Made by a program: the position numbers and the translations under genes
Assembly (NCBI GenBank): GCA_018609935.1
Contig: JAHENH010000069.1
Span: 8,648 to 72,647 of the forward strand
Length of the DNA stretch: 64,000 nucleotides
Reading direction: 5' to 3'
Source of the DNA: Halobacteriales archaeon
Lineage (GTDB): Archaea; Halobacteriota; Halobacteria; Halorutilales; JAHENH01
Notes under the pieces: model-generated
Seen by the model: the letters and a program-made list of their open reading frames with translations, nothing else
Database searches by the model: none
What the model was told of the DNA's origin: nothing
In this document: piece by piece, positions 36,642-45,720 of the stretch
How positions within the stretch are numbered: position 1 is the first letter of the stretch
How the letters are laid out: each line of letters starts with the position of its first letter

Positions 36642-37439
36642 ATGGAAGATATTGGTACATTGGGTCCTTCTGGTACATATTCCCATAAGGCTGCTCTTGT
36701 TTTTGGTGATAGTATAAGGTTTTATAAAAGTGTTCCATCAGTGGCTGAGGGGATAGTTAAAAATGAGGTGGAAAGTGGTGTGTTACCTATTGAAAATTCT
36801 ATAGAGGGGAGTGTGAATGCTACACTTGATGCTTTAACGGAAAATGATCTATATATAACAGCCGAGGTTGAGTTAGATGTTCGTCATGCTCTTCTTTCTA
36901 TGTCATCTAGTTTCGTTGAGGTTGTAAGCCATCCTCAGGCGCTTGCACAGTGTAGGATTTTTCTACGTGAAAATTATCCAGATGTTGAGTTGAGAAGTGT
37001 TGAAAGTACTGCTAAGGGAGCTGAAGAGGCAAAAGAAAACTCGGAGATAGCAGCTATAGCAAGACCAGAACTTGCTGGTGATGAACTAAATGTTATAGAG
37101 ACAAATATACAGGATAGAAAATCAAAAACTCGTTTTGTAAAGCTTGAGAAAAACCCTAAAGACAGTGGAGGGAAAACCACAATAGTGGTTAGGCCTGAGA
37201 AGGATAGACCTGGTCTTTTATATGATATCTTGGAGGTATTCAAAGAAAGAAGTATAAATCTGACCCGTTTGGAGTCTCGTCCTTCTAGGAAAGAGCTAGG
37301 TGAGTATATATTCCATATAGACTTTATTGATGGTGACGTGGATGAGATATTAGATAATCTAAAGGGTAGGGTTAAAAATGTTGACTATCTTGGTTCATAT
37401 GATGAGGCAGGTAGTTCCTCTTTAAACCAATCTCTATAA
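36642..37439 (+). CDS. pheA: Prephenate dehydratase
   Basis: 265 residues. The catalytic domain starts TLGPSGTYSHKAALVF, with LPIENSIEGSVNATLDAL near 47, VSHPQALAQCR near 96 and KTRFVKLEK near 162 (the TRF motif). An ACT regulatory domain follows from about 178, with RPGLLYDILEVFKERSINLTRLESRPSR, which binds phenylalanine. It makes phenylpyruvate in phenylalanine synthesis. A TATA-like box about 25 bases before the ATG suggests a leaderless message. The 3' end overlaps the convergent HD-domain gene by 55 bases. Confidence 0.96.
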   Translation: MEDIGTLGPSGTYSHKAALVFGDSIRFYKSVPSVAEGIVKNEVESGVLPIENSIEGSVNATLDALTENDLYITAEVELDVRHALLSMSSSFVEVVSHPQALAQCRIFLRENYPDVELRSVESTAKGAEEAKENSEIAAIARPELAGDELNVIETNIQDRKSKTRFVKLEKNPKDSGGKTTIVVRPEKDRPGLLYDILEVFKERSINLTRLESRPSRKELGEYIFHIDFIDGDVDEILDNLKGRVKNVDYLGSYDEAGSSSLNQSL

Positions 37440-38056
37440 GCTTTAACTCTTTCTATTCTTTCTCTTGCAATTTTTTCACCTGTTTCAGTCTCCATAGAAT
37501 CTAACACGTTCTTTCCTCTTCTTATGACTTTATCTATCATACGTGGAATTTCTGAATGTGATCTAGATTCAAATCCTACCCTAAGAGCCATCATTGTAGC
37601 ACCACCAATACCTATTTTTTCTATTGAATCAGCTTCAATTAATACTTTAGATTCAAATGGTAGATTGTTGTTTATATCTTTAGCGTGGTGTTTAACTGTC
37701 TGTGCTGTTTTTTCAATAAATTCGTCAGGAAAACCCCGCTTTGATAGATATTTTTGTGTTATCCAAGCGCCTTCCTCCGCATGGTTTTCTTCACCTACCT
37801 CAAATTTAGCTACATCATGAAAAAGAGCAGCCACTCTTATAATATCTTCATCGGCTTTTTCTTCTCTGGCTATCTTTTCCCCTAGATCTACAACACTTAG
37901 TGTATGATCAAATCTATACTCTGCAGACTGCCAGGGATACCATCTCATCCTGTCACCATTCCTTTCAGCTGTATCTTCTAGGCGGGATCTAACATAGTCA
38001 GCCATCTCTCTAAATTCTTTATAGTTTACTTTCCAATCCGACTCCCCTCTTTTCAT
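37385..38056 (-). CDS. HD-domain hydrolase
   Basis: 223 residues from ATG 38056 (a TTG two codons upstream is the longer alternative). The HD motif is in RFDHTLSVVDLG near 48 and ALFHDVAKFEVGEENHAEEGA near 83, with KHHAKD near 122 and an IEADSIEKIG near 142. These bind metals for phosphohydrolysis, probably of a nucleotide or cyclic nucleotide. Substrate unknown. The stop lies inside the end of pheA on the other strand. Confidence 0.8.
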   Translation of the reverse strand: MKRGESDWKVNYKEFREMADYVRSRLEDTAERNGDRMRWYPWQSAEYRFDHTLSVVDLGEKIAREEKADEDIIRVAALFHDVAKFEVGEENHAEEGAWITQKYLSKRGFPDEFIEKTAQTVKHHAKDINNNLPFESKVLIEADSIEKIGIGGATMMALRVGFESRSHSEIPRMIDKVIRRGKNVLDSMETETGEKIARERIERVKAYRDWFKEELPASSYEPR

Positions 38057-38148
38057 TAACAAATATTAGACCGGAATTTATTTATGTATAACTTTTTTCA
38101 AAAAAGACATAAAAAAATTTTAAAACTGATATATGGATTTTTTAAGGT

Positions 38149-38484
38149 CTAGAATTTAATTTTTATCGCATCCGTTGGACATACGTCTTCACATAGATAA
38201 CACCCTATACAGTCTTCTTCACGTGTAGGATCAGCTTTTTTTTCACTTACAGGATGCCCAGTAGTATCCACCCAGTCAAATACATCTACTGGACAATCTT
38301 CAAGACAGTCGCCACTTGCATCACAGATATCAAAGTCTACAGCTACAACTGTACCATGTATACCTAGTTTTTCAGGCGGGTCTACTGGTCCCCATACATC
38401 GTGTTCATATCCTTTTTGTTCTGAATGTATGTCAACTAATTCTCTGTTTTCATCAAATTCTGGATCTATACTATCTGTTGCCAT
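38149..38484 (-). CDS. Ferredoxin with two 4Fe-4S sites
   Basis: 111 residues. A 45-residue N-terminal extension precedes the cluster domain, like the zinc-ferredoxin type of Thermoplasma and Sulfolobus. Cluster Cys motifs are CDASGDCLEDCPVDVF near 53 and CIGCYLCEDVCPTDAI near 91; the first has a longer spacing (CxxxxxCxxxC) than the standard, as in 3Fe-4S or 7Fe ferredoxins. It would carry low-potential electrons in the cytoplasm. The His ligands for zinc may include those near 20-27. Stand-alone gene. Confidence 0.9.
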   Translation of the reverse strand: MATDSIDPEFDENRELVDIHSEQKGYEHDVWGPVDPPEKLGIHGTVVAVDFDICDASGDCLEDCPVDVFDWVDTTGHPVSEKKADPTREEDCIGCYLCEDVCPTDAIKIKF

Positions 38485-38557
38485 TGTAGTTAATAAATTA
38501 AAGACCTAGCTACAAATTCCTTTCTATAGCCCTATATACAACTCTATTTAGATTATT

Positions 38558-39238
38558 TTACGTTTTACTAAAGACTTCTCTTACTACTATTTTATCGGTA
38601 TCGAGTTTTCCTAGGATTTCTTGCATTAAGTTTTGTTTAACTAAAGGCCACATTTCATTTTCTATCATATCAGGTGACACTTCAAAATAGAGAACATCTA
38701 TTTCTTCTTCATCATCATTTGTTTCGGTTTCTGTCCAAACCTCTATTTCTTCATCTATATAGTTTTCAATTAATGCTTTGGCTCTTTCTTCTATTCCATC
38801 TACTTTTTCTTTAACCTTGAATTCACATTCTATTTCTTGTCCTGCAAGAGGATGGTTAAAATCAACTCTTGCTCTCCCACCAATTATTGTTTCTAACCTA
38901 CCAGCTCTTCCGTCTATTTCTACCTGTTCACCTGGTCTTCTTTTATCCTCCGGTATTCTATCTGCACTTACAGTATCAACATCCTGTGGATCGTGTTCAC
39001 CAAAAGCTTCACTTGGAGGTACATCAACAGTTGAAGAATAACCTACTTCTTTACCTATTATGTCTTCCTCAACACTTTCAAAGACATCACCATCTCCTAT
39101 AACAACAACCCTTGGAGGATTCACATCTATATCTTCTTGTTCTGCCAGCTCCTCATCTGTTGTATCTATTACTTGGCCATCAGCCCTCATCGTCAACTCC
39201 AAAAGTACAAAATCACCATTTTGAATTTCTTCTCCCAT
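38558..39238 (-). CDS. FKBP-type peptidyl-prolyl isomerase (long SlyD-like form)
   Basis: 226 residues. The FKBP core is split by an IF insertion as in SlyD: GDFVLLELTMRADGQVIDTT, PRVVVIGDGDVFESVEEDIIGKEVG, then the insertion around VPPSEAFGEHDPQDV to FNHPLAGQEIECEFKVKEK. The C-terminal 75 residues form an extra domain seen in archaeal long FKBPs. It accelerates proline isomerisation and acts as a chaperone. Very acidic. Confidence 0.92.
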   Translation of the reverse strand: MGEEIQNGDFVLLELTMRADGQVIDTTDEELAEQEDIDVNPPRVVVIGDGDVFESVEEDIIGKEVGYSSTVDVPPSEAFGEHDPQDVDTVSADRIPEDKRRPGEQVEIDGRAGRLETIIGGRARVDFNHPLAGQEIECEFKVKEKVDGIEERAKALIENYIDEEIEVWTETETNDDEEEIDVLYFEVSPDMIENEMWPLVKQNLMQEILGKLDTDKIVVREVFSKT

Positions 39239-39397
39239 ACCTCCCCTTTGTCTCGCTTGATTTATCTTTTTTGAAGAAACATAGAAACCTCTACTATCCC
39301 ATAATAAAAAACAAACAAAAAATTTATCCTAGAATATAATTGTATTAGATTTGATAATTGTTAAAGATAATATATATAGTTTTAAAACAAGTCGTAA

Positions 39398-40255
39398 TTA
39401 ATCTACATTTTGTTTGTTTTTTGTTTCTTTCGAAGATATATAGTCCTGTATAAGTTTTGCAGCTAGAAAACATCCAGAGCCATTTTTGGGAGACATCTCG
39501 ACTACATCAAAACCTATGGACAATGGTGCTATATCTTCTATTATATCTCTGACAACTTGAGGATATAAACCGAAGGGTTCTGGAGTTCCTACTCCGGAAA
39601 CAAATCCAGGATCTAAAACATCTAGATCTAATGAAAAATATGGATCTTTATAGTTTTTTAATCTGTTAATTAATTCGCTATAGTTGTTTTGTATATCGTC
39701 TATTTCATATATTTCAATATTTTCCTTATCTGCAAACCCCCATTCTTTTTTAGATCCGCTTCTAGCTCCTATAATAACGGTTTCTAATCCGTGTTCTACA
39801 GCTATACGGGATACAGACCCATGGTTATATTTCCTACCCATAAAGTTTTCTTTTAAGTCTAAGTGAGCATCTAAAACAATAAATGAGCTAGCATCTGTAC
39901 CCTTAAATCCTGATATAGAGACAGTATGCTCACCACCAATCAATATAGGTGTTTTTGAGTTCTTATATATATCCTCTATAGCTCCGGAAGAAAACTCTAT
40001 TACATTTTTAGTTTTATTTTGACAACCTATATCTCCGAGGTCGCATATACTTATTTCTTTAAGGTCTATATCGTTTCTTCTATTATAGCTTTCAAAACAG
40101 TGAGAGGCTCTACGTATTTCTGAGGGTCCAAACTTTGTTCCTTTTCTAAATGAAGTTGTGGCCTCTAGTGGTATTCCTAGTATTATATAGGATGAATCGT
40201 TATAGTCGCTGTCTGCATCAGCAAATCTAAAATTTTTGAATCTATAATTTTCCAT
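39398..40255 (-). CDS. speB: Agmatinase/arginase-family ureohydrolase
   Basis: 285 residues. The binuclear manganese site is present: GGEHT near 108, DAHLD near 129 and SLDLDVLDP near 208, with FRKGTKFGPSEIR near 36. The Asp/His set differs slightly from canonical (DAHLD rather than DAHxD is normal). It most likely hydrolyses agmatine, or an agmatinylated protein: in haloarchaea a SpeB-like gene next to aIF5A is needed for hypusine formation from agmatine. Here it follows the aIF5A gene by 41 bases on the same strand, supporting that role. Confidence 0.9.
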   Translation of the reverse strand: MENYRFKNFRFADADSDYNDSSYIILGIPLEATTSFRKGTKFGPSEIRRASHCFESYNRRNDIDLKEISICDLGDIGCQNKTKNVIEFSSGAIEDIYKNSKTPILIGGEHTVSISGFKGTDASSFIVLDAHLDLKENFMGRKYNHGSVSRIAVEHGLETVIIGARSGSKKEWGFADKENIEIYEIDDIQNNYSELINRLKNYKDPYFSLDLDVLDPGFVSGVGTPEPFGLYPQVVRDIIEDIAPLSIGFDVVEMSPKNGSGCFLAAKLIQDYISSKETKNKQNVD

Positions 40256-40296
40256 ATAAAGAAAAAAATATAAAGAAACTAAAAAAGAGAAGGGGT

Positions 40297-40677
40297 TTAT
40301 TCCACTATTCTTCGTTTACCTCCACCTTCAAGTTCTAAAAACTGTATGACTTCGTCTTCTTCAACTTCTTTATCTTCTGGTAGCTGAAGTTTAAATGTTT
40401 CATATGTTTCTAGATCCATTATCTGTACTTCACCATCACTTTTTGATACTACTTGTCCCTCTTTTCTATGTATTATTGGTACATCTACATCAGCGCCAAC
40501 TGGGTCAGTAAAAGTTCTTCTTTCATCATCGAAAACCCCTCTGCCTTCAACTCTGGCTTTTGCACTTCCATGTTTTCCTGGACTGGACGTAGAATAGCTT
40601 TTAATAACACAAGGTTCTCCATCAATTAACACATACCCTCCTTCGTCTAGATCTCTAACTTCTTTACGTTCAGGCAT
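40297..40677 (-). CDS. eif5A: Translation initiation factor aIF5A
   Basis: 126 residues. N-terminal SH3-like domain with SPGKHGSAKARVE, where Lys35 is the hypusine/deoxyhypusine site, and a C-terminal OB fold (VQIMDLETYETFKLQLP). It rescues ribosomes stalled at polyproline and helps termination. The gene pair with the agmatinase is a functional link for the modification. Start ATG 40677. Confidence 0.96.
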   Translation of the reverse strand: MPERKEVRDLDEGGYVLIDGEPCVIKSYSTSSPGKHGSAKARVEGRGVFDDERRTFTDPVGADVDVPIIHRKEGQVVSKSDGEVQIMDLETYETFKLQLPEDKEVEEDEVIQFLELEGGGKRRIVE

Positions 40678-40741
40678 ATATTTTTTACTGTACTACTAGG
40701 TAAAAAGATATTTCTTATAAGTCGTCTTATAAAGAGATAAT

Positions 40742-41509
40742 ATGAATCTCGAAGAAATCGTGGGAAAAGCAGCCCGAGACGTTGATTCTGTACTTATCTT
40801 TTCCTCTGAAGATATAGAAGATATAAAGGTAATAAATATATGTGAGGGTGGTGATATTGAGCTGCCTATAAAATTCAATAATTTTGAAGAAAAAGTTAGG
40901 TTTGGAATAGAGGGAGTTATACAGGAAGATCTAGTAGAAGAAGGAGAATCACTACTTATAGTAGATAGTGTATTTAAAGATAGCCTAGATACTTTTTCTT
41001 TTATTGAAGCTGAAAACTACAATTCTGGACTATACAGTCTTTTCATGAAGTCCAGAGCAGAAGCTTCTGTTATTAGGGATGTAATTAAACTATTAGTTGA
41101 ACTTGGCAGGAAAGGGCAAGAAGGTGAACCTACAGGTGCATTATTTGTTGTAGGAGACGCAGGCAGAGTAATGGATAATTCAAGATCTCTAGCATATAAT
41201 CCCTTTGAAAGATCCCATGTACATGTTGGAGACCCAATAGTGAAAGAAATGTTAAAGGAGTTTTCTAGGCTAGATGGAGCTTTTGTAGTTTCTGATTCTG
41301 GAAAAATAGTAAGTGCCTATCGATATATTGAGGCAAGTAGTAAAGGTATAGAAATACCAAAAGGATTAGGTGCTAGACATGTAGCTGGAGCATCCATAAC
41401 AAAAGAAACAAATTCAATAGCAGTTGTATTAAGTGAGAGTGATAGTATGGTTAGAATATTTAAAGGAGGGAAACTAATTTTAGAGATAGACCCAGAAGAG
41501 CATGGCTGA
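40742..41509 (+). CDS. dacZ: Diadenylate cyclase DacZ (c-di-AMP synthase)
   Basis: 255 residues. Residues 1 to about 110 form an archaeal N-terminal domain; the DisA_N/DAC domain follows with TGALFVVGD, LDGAFVVSDSG (DGA at 178-180) and LGARHVAGASIT (RHV at 212-214, where the usual motif is RHR). It joins two ATP into c-di-AMP. In Haloferax the orthologue is essential and linked to osmotic balance. The start of the MscS channel gene lies within its last codons (8-base overlap), so the two are coupled. Confidence 0.93.
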   Translation: MNLEEIVGKAARDVDSVLIFSSEDIEDIKVINICEGGDIELPIKFNNFEEKVRFGIEGVIQEDLVEEGESLLIVDSVFKDSLDTFSFIEAENYNSGLYSLFMKSRAEASVIRDVIKLLVELGRKGQEGEPTGALFVVGDAGRVMDNSRSLAYNPFERSHVHVGDPIVKEMLKEFSRLDGAFVVSDSGKIVSAYRYIEASSKGIEIPKGLGARHVAGASITKETNSIAVVLSESDSMVRIFKGGKLILEIDPEEHG

Positions 41510-42281
41510 AATACCTATAGAAACTCTGTCGGCACTAATTAACCCATTAAGTATAGCTATATTAATATTGATTTTTTCATTCATAGTAGGACAAATACTT
41601 AAAAGAATAATAGCATCAATTGCTAAATCTACAGGAATAGATAAGATAACACAAGGAACAAGTTTTGACAGGATAGCCCATTCATTTGGAAGCAACACAG
41701 TAGAGGTATTCTCAACATCGATAGCATGGATTATATATATATCAGGTATAGTAGCTGCATTAGAAGTTTTAAATATAGGGTTTGAAGGAAGCTTTGTACG
41801 GGTAGCAGAATATATCCCTAACTTACTTGCAACAGCACTAATAATAATTATTGGAGCTGTAATAGCTGACAGAGCTTCTATTCTAATATCTGAAAGACTA
41901 GAAAAAATAAGAATATCGGGTATTTCGTTTATTTCTACAGTAACAAAATATTCAATCTTTTTTGTAGTATTACTAATGGCTCTATCACAGCTTGGAGTAT
42001 CTACAACATCGCTATATATACTTCTTGCAGCTTATTTAATAGGGATAATAATAGTAACAACAGTTGCCTTTAAAACAGCCTTATCAAGCTTTGTTGGCGG
42101 GCTATATGTCCTTACAACTCAGCCATATTCAGTTGGAGACAAGATACGTATAGATAGCCAGGAAGGTATAGTACAAGAAATAGATATACTGACGACAAGA
42201 ATAGAAAACGAAGAAAGAGAATATATTGTACCAAACGACAAAATATTCGAAAAAGGAATAAGTAAAAAACTAAAAAATTAA
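41502..42281 (+). CDS. mscS: MscS-family small-conductance mechanosensitive channel
   Basis: 259 residues with four hydrophobic segments (about 16-35, 65-90, 105-125, 140-190) and the MscS pore/beta domain: AAYLIGIIIVTTVAFKTALSSFVGGLYVL near 182 with the Gly/Ala pore helix, then TQPYSVGDKIRIDSQEGIVQEIDILTTRI near 213 and the YIVPN edge. The C-terminus is short. It releases solutes on hypo-osmotic shock. The dacZ-mscS order is also known in Haloferax. Confidence 0.92.
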   Translation: MAEIPIETLSALINPLSIAILILIFSFIVGQILKRIIASIAKSTGIDKITQGTSFDRIAHSFGSNTVEVFSTSIAWIIYISGIVAALEVLNIGFEGSFVRVAEYIPNLLATALIIIIGAVIADRASILISERLEKIRISGISFISTVTKYSIFFVVLLMALSQLGVSTTSLYILLAAYLIGIIIVTTVAFKTALSSFVGGLYVLTTQPYSVGDKIRIDSQEGIVQEIDILTTRIENEEREYIVPNDKIFEKGISKKLKN

Positions 42282-42480
42282 AAATTGATAAATCCCAAAA
42301 TACGTTTTTTTACCCTCTCCAAAAACCAAGCGATATAGATGTAAAAAATAGAGATATGTATATTTCTACAGACAAAAGAGGTAGATGTCTTAGTAGTTGA
42401 CATTTAGGTATTTTACTATTCTGTTATTTGGTTTTCTTGGTTCAATAAAGATAAAGTAGTTGGGATGCTTTTCCTTGGAC

Positions 42481-42909
42481 ATGGGGATGCCCGCTGATGT
42501 TAAAGGAGTTGGAATGGCGAGTGAGGGGGGATATGCTGTAGTAGTTGAAGCTGGAGGACGATATCTACCTATAATGATAACAGGAGATCAAGCAAGATCA
42601 ATACAGCTTGGCCTATCTGGAGAAGAATTTGAAAGACCCCTAACACATGATCTACTTTTAGATGCTGTAAATGAAATGGGGGGAGCATTAGACTTCATAG
42701 TTGTGGATGATCTAATGGAAGGAACATTCTATGCAAAAATACATATAGAAAGATATAACAACGGAGAAAGAGAAGAGTTCGTATTAGACGCAAGACCAAG
42801 TGACGCAGTAGCACTAGCAGTAAGAACCAAATGCCCAATAGAAGTACAAGACAAAGTAATGGAGCGGGCAGGAGTAGAAGAAGACGAAATAGAATTCAGA
42901 GAATTCTAA
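42481..42909 (+). CDS. Bifunctional nuclease family protein (DUF151)
   Basis: 142 residues from ATG 42481, preferred to the TTG at 42460. The DUF151/BFN domain is seen in LPIMITGDQARSIQLGLSG, HDLLLDAVNEMGGALDFIVVDDL, GTFYAKIHIE and DARPSDAVALAVRTKCPI. Plant and Thermotoga relatives have been reported to have nuclease activity; the archaeal role is unknown. The 199-base spacer before it holds only AT-rich DNA. Confidence 0.88.
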   Translation: MGMPADVKGVGMASEGGYAVVVEAGGRYLPIMITGDQARSIQLGLSGEEFERPLTHDLLLDAVNEMGGALDFIVVDDLMEGTFYAKIHIERYNNGEREEFVLDARPSDAVALAVRTKCPIEVQDKVMERAGVEEDEIEFREF

Positions 42910-42942
42910 ATAAAGATTGGTTATTATTTGGATCCAGTATTT

Positions 42943-44403
42943 CTAAGTTTGAGGGTTTTCTTCTATATAGTGACAACCAATAGATTTTTTTCTTTCAGAA
43001 GCAGCTTTGGAGATTAAAAACCCTGTTAGGCTGGCGAATCTAAGTTCATATAGTGGAACGGAAACTCTGGCTCTAACATAGGAGTCTATCTCTCCATTTA
43101 GTTTACGTAGCATGGAGTTAGCTTTATCAATATCTTTTTTATTTCTTGTAGGACCTAGATTTTCACCCATTATTTTTCTTAGTCTTGAAAATTTCTCCTT
43201 TATTAATCCTTCAGGAAGTTCAGGATCCCTATTAGGTAGGTCAGGGCTATCAACAGTCTTGGGTTTGAATTCTGATGCTTTTTTACCAGCTTCTAGCCCC
43301 CAAATAAGTCCTTCTAGAAGACTAGTACTAGCTAGTCTATTTGCTCCATGTACACCTGTTCTAGCGCATTCTCCAGCAGCAAATAGACGTGGTAGATTCG
43401 TTTCTCCTTTTTCGTTAACATTTATTCCCCCACATAAGAAATGTTCTGCTGGAGCCACTGGAATATCTGATTTCCAATCTATACCTCTTTTTTCACATTT
43501 TTCTACTAGAGTTGGGAAGTTTTCTTTGAAGTCTATCGAAGAGACATCTAATACTACGTTTCCTGTTTTTTGTATTTCTTTTTGAACAGCTCTTGATGCT
43601 ATATCTCTGGGAGCTAATTCGCCATCAGGATGATAGTTTGACATAAATCTTTCTCCGTTTGCATTAAATAATAAAGCTCCTTCGCCACGTAATGCTTCAC
43701 TAAGTAGGAAGGGATCCTCGCCTGAATACACAGTAGGATGGAACTGTACAAACTCCATATCGTTTATGTCAGCTCCAGCTAGAGCTGCAAGAGCTATTCC
43801 ATCGCCTGTAGCCCATGGGTTTGTAGAGTTGGGATAGATTGCCCCTATACCTCCAGTAGCTAATATTGTAGCTCCTGCATAGCATGGAACGATTTCTTTT
43901 TCTCTATCTAGTATAGCTCCATATATTGTGTCCTCACGGTTTATTAGGTCTATAACAGATGTATTTTGTAGAATAGTTATAGAGGACTTATTTTTTATAT
44001 ATGAAAGAAAGTTTTTTTGTATATGTTTTCCTGTATTGGCATCAATATGTAAGATTCTAGATTCACTATGTCCTCCTTCCTTTGCATAATCAAATTTATC
44101 GTTTTTGTTTTTTTCAAAAGGTATCCCTAACTTATCTATTAATATATTGTTTATTATGTTGTCAGATTCTTTAACTAATTTTTCTACAGCTTTTTTGTCT
44201 GCGTATCCACTGCTTGCTTCTATTATATCTTTTTTAAATTTTTCAGGGTTTCCTCTTGATACTGCTATACCACCCTGAGCTTTGCTGGTGGATGTGTCAT
44301 CACCCTTAGATACTACTAATACTTCAGCGCCATTCTGTGCAGCTGCTAGAGCTGAAGAACAGCCTGCGATTCCTTTACCTACTATAAGTACCTCGGCCTC
44401 CAT
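42943..44403 (-). CDS. nadB: L-aspartate oxidase
   Basis: 486 residues of the fumarate reductase/aspartate oxidase flavoprotein family. FAD binding: VLIVGKGIAGCSSALAAA near 5; covalent-free signature TSKAQGGIAVSR near 41; HSESRILHIDANTGKHI near 115; the catalytic EFVQFHPT near 225 with GALLFNANGERF and the Arg in EHFLCGGINVNEKG. It oxidises aspartate to iminoaspartate for quinolinate. Lies 37 bases after nadA on the same strand, the classic pair; nadC is absent here. Confidence 0.95.
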   Translation of the reverse strand: MEAEVLIVGKGIAGCSSALAAAQNGAEVLVVSKGDDTSTSKAQGGIAVSRGNPEKFKKDIIEASSGYADKKAVEKLVKESDNIINNILIDKLGIPFEKNKNDKFDYAKEGGHSESRILHIDANTGKHIQKNFLSYIKNKSSITILQNTSVIDLINREDTIYGAILDREKEIVPCYAGATILATGGIGAIYPNSTNPWATGDGIALAALAGADINDMEFVQFHPTVYSGEDPFLLSEALRGEGALLFNANGERFMSNYHPDGELAPRDIASRAVQKEIQKTGNVVLDVSSIDFKENFPTLVEKCEKRGIDWKSDIPVAPAEHFLCGGINVNEKGETNLPRLFAAGECARTGVHGANRLASTSLLEGLIWGLEAGKKASEFKPKTVDSPDLPNRDPELPEGLIKEKFSRLRKIMGENLGPTRNKKDIDKANSMLRKLNGEIDSYVRARVSVPLYELRFASLTGFLISKAASERKKSIGCHYIEENPQT

Positions 44404-44440
44404 CGTTAAAACAACACTATGCCCTACCTACCTATTTATA

Positions 44441-45550
44441 TTAAATTTCTAACATTCTGTCTAGGGCAACTTGGGCGAGCTGTTTTACATCATCTTCTAC
44501 ATTTACCACGTTTCTTTCTTGTCCTTTTGCAAGCTCTTCTAAAGTCCATGTTAAGTAATTAGGATCTATCTGTCTCATTGCGTTACAGTCCATACATGCA
44601 TCACCACATAGGGCTACAACATTTACTTCTGGATACCATCGCTGAAGGTGTTCTACTAGATGTATTTCTGTACCTACAGCCCAAGTTTCTCCTTTTTCAG
44701 CATTTTTTATTGTGTCACGTATTTGAGCTGTACTACCTACTTTATCTGCTTTTTCTACTACTTCTCTTCTACACTCAGGATGTACTACTACGTCTGCATT
44801 TGGATATTTTTCATATACTTGATCTATATGTTTTTCTTCAAATCGTTCATGTACTTGACAATATCCGTCCCAAAGTATTATTTTCTCATCTTGAATTTCT
44901 ATGCTTTCTTCCCATGGATCTAGTACTTTCATTGAATCTTCTAGACCTAGTTCATATGCTACGTTTTCTCCAAGATGTTTATCTGGTAAAAACAGTATTT
45001 TTTCTCCTCTATCTAGTGCCCATTCGAAAGCCTTTGATGCATTTGAAGAAGTACATACTAGTCCTCCATGTTTTGCACAGAATGCTTTAAGGTCTGCATA
45101 TGTATTCATGTAAGCTATAGGTATTACTTCTTCCCCTCCTACTTTTTCCCATGCTTGGTCCACTTGTAGGGCTTCAGCCATTCCTGCCATTGGACATGAA
45201 GCCTGCATTGATGGGATTAAGACTTTTTGTTGTTGAGATGTTAGTATATCGGCACTTTCCGCCATAAATGTTACTCCACCAAATATTACATATTTTGAGC
45301 CTGCTTGCGCGGCTTTTTTCGATAAGCCGTATGAGTCACCTACAAAGTCTGCTCTTTCTACTATTTCTCGGTTTTGATAGTTATGGGCTAGAAGTATTGC
45401 TTTATCCCCTAGTTTGTCTAGGGCTGAATCTATTCTTTGTTTTCTTTTTTTTTCTGTGAGTCCTTTGTATTTTTCTGGTAGGGGTTCAAAACTGCTGTAT
45501 TTAAAAAGGCTTAATTCTGTATTTATATTTACAGTTTGTAATTCAGACAT
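44441..45550 (-). CDS. nadA: Quinolinate synthase A
   Basis: 369 residues in three pseudo-symmetric domains. Cluster cysteines are in VCTSSNASKAFEWA, SMQASCPMAGMAEA and VALCGDACMDCNAMRQI, holding the 4Fe-4S cluster that condenses iminoaspartate with dihydroxyacetone phosphate. AHNYQNREIVERADFVGDS near 55 and VHPECRREVVEKAD near 259 are characteristic. First gene of the nadA-nadB pair. Start ATG 45550. Confidence 0.96.
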   Translation of the reverse strand: MSELQTVNINTELSLFKYSSFEPLPEKYKGLTEKKRKQRIDSALDKLGDKAILLAHNYQNREIVERADFVGDSYGLSKKAAQAGSKYVIFGGVTFMAESADILTSQQQKVLIPSMQASCPMAGMAEALQVDQAWEKVGGEEVIPIAYMNTYADLKAFCAKHGGLVCTSSNASKAFEWALDRGEKILFLPDKHLGENVAYELGLEDSMKVLDPWEESIEIQDEKIILWDGYCQVHERFEEKHIDQVYEKYPNADVVVHPECRREVVEKADKVGSTAQIRDTIKNAEKGETWAVGTEIHLVEHLQRWYPEVNVVALCGDACMDCNAMRQIDPNYLTWTLEELAKGQERNVVNVEDDVKQLAQVALDRMLEI

Positions 45551-45720
45551 CTTTCCTTATTTATTATGTCATTTAATTTTAGAAAACATATATTGAAAAA
45601 AGTTTCTATTCAAAAACTATCTCCATAGAGAAATTTTCTGATAAAAACTGGATTGTTACAAAATATTTAAAATATTAAAAATGAATATAATCATAAATAA
45701 TGTTAGAAACCAAAAATCTT

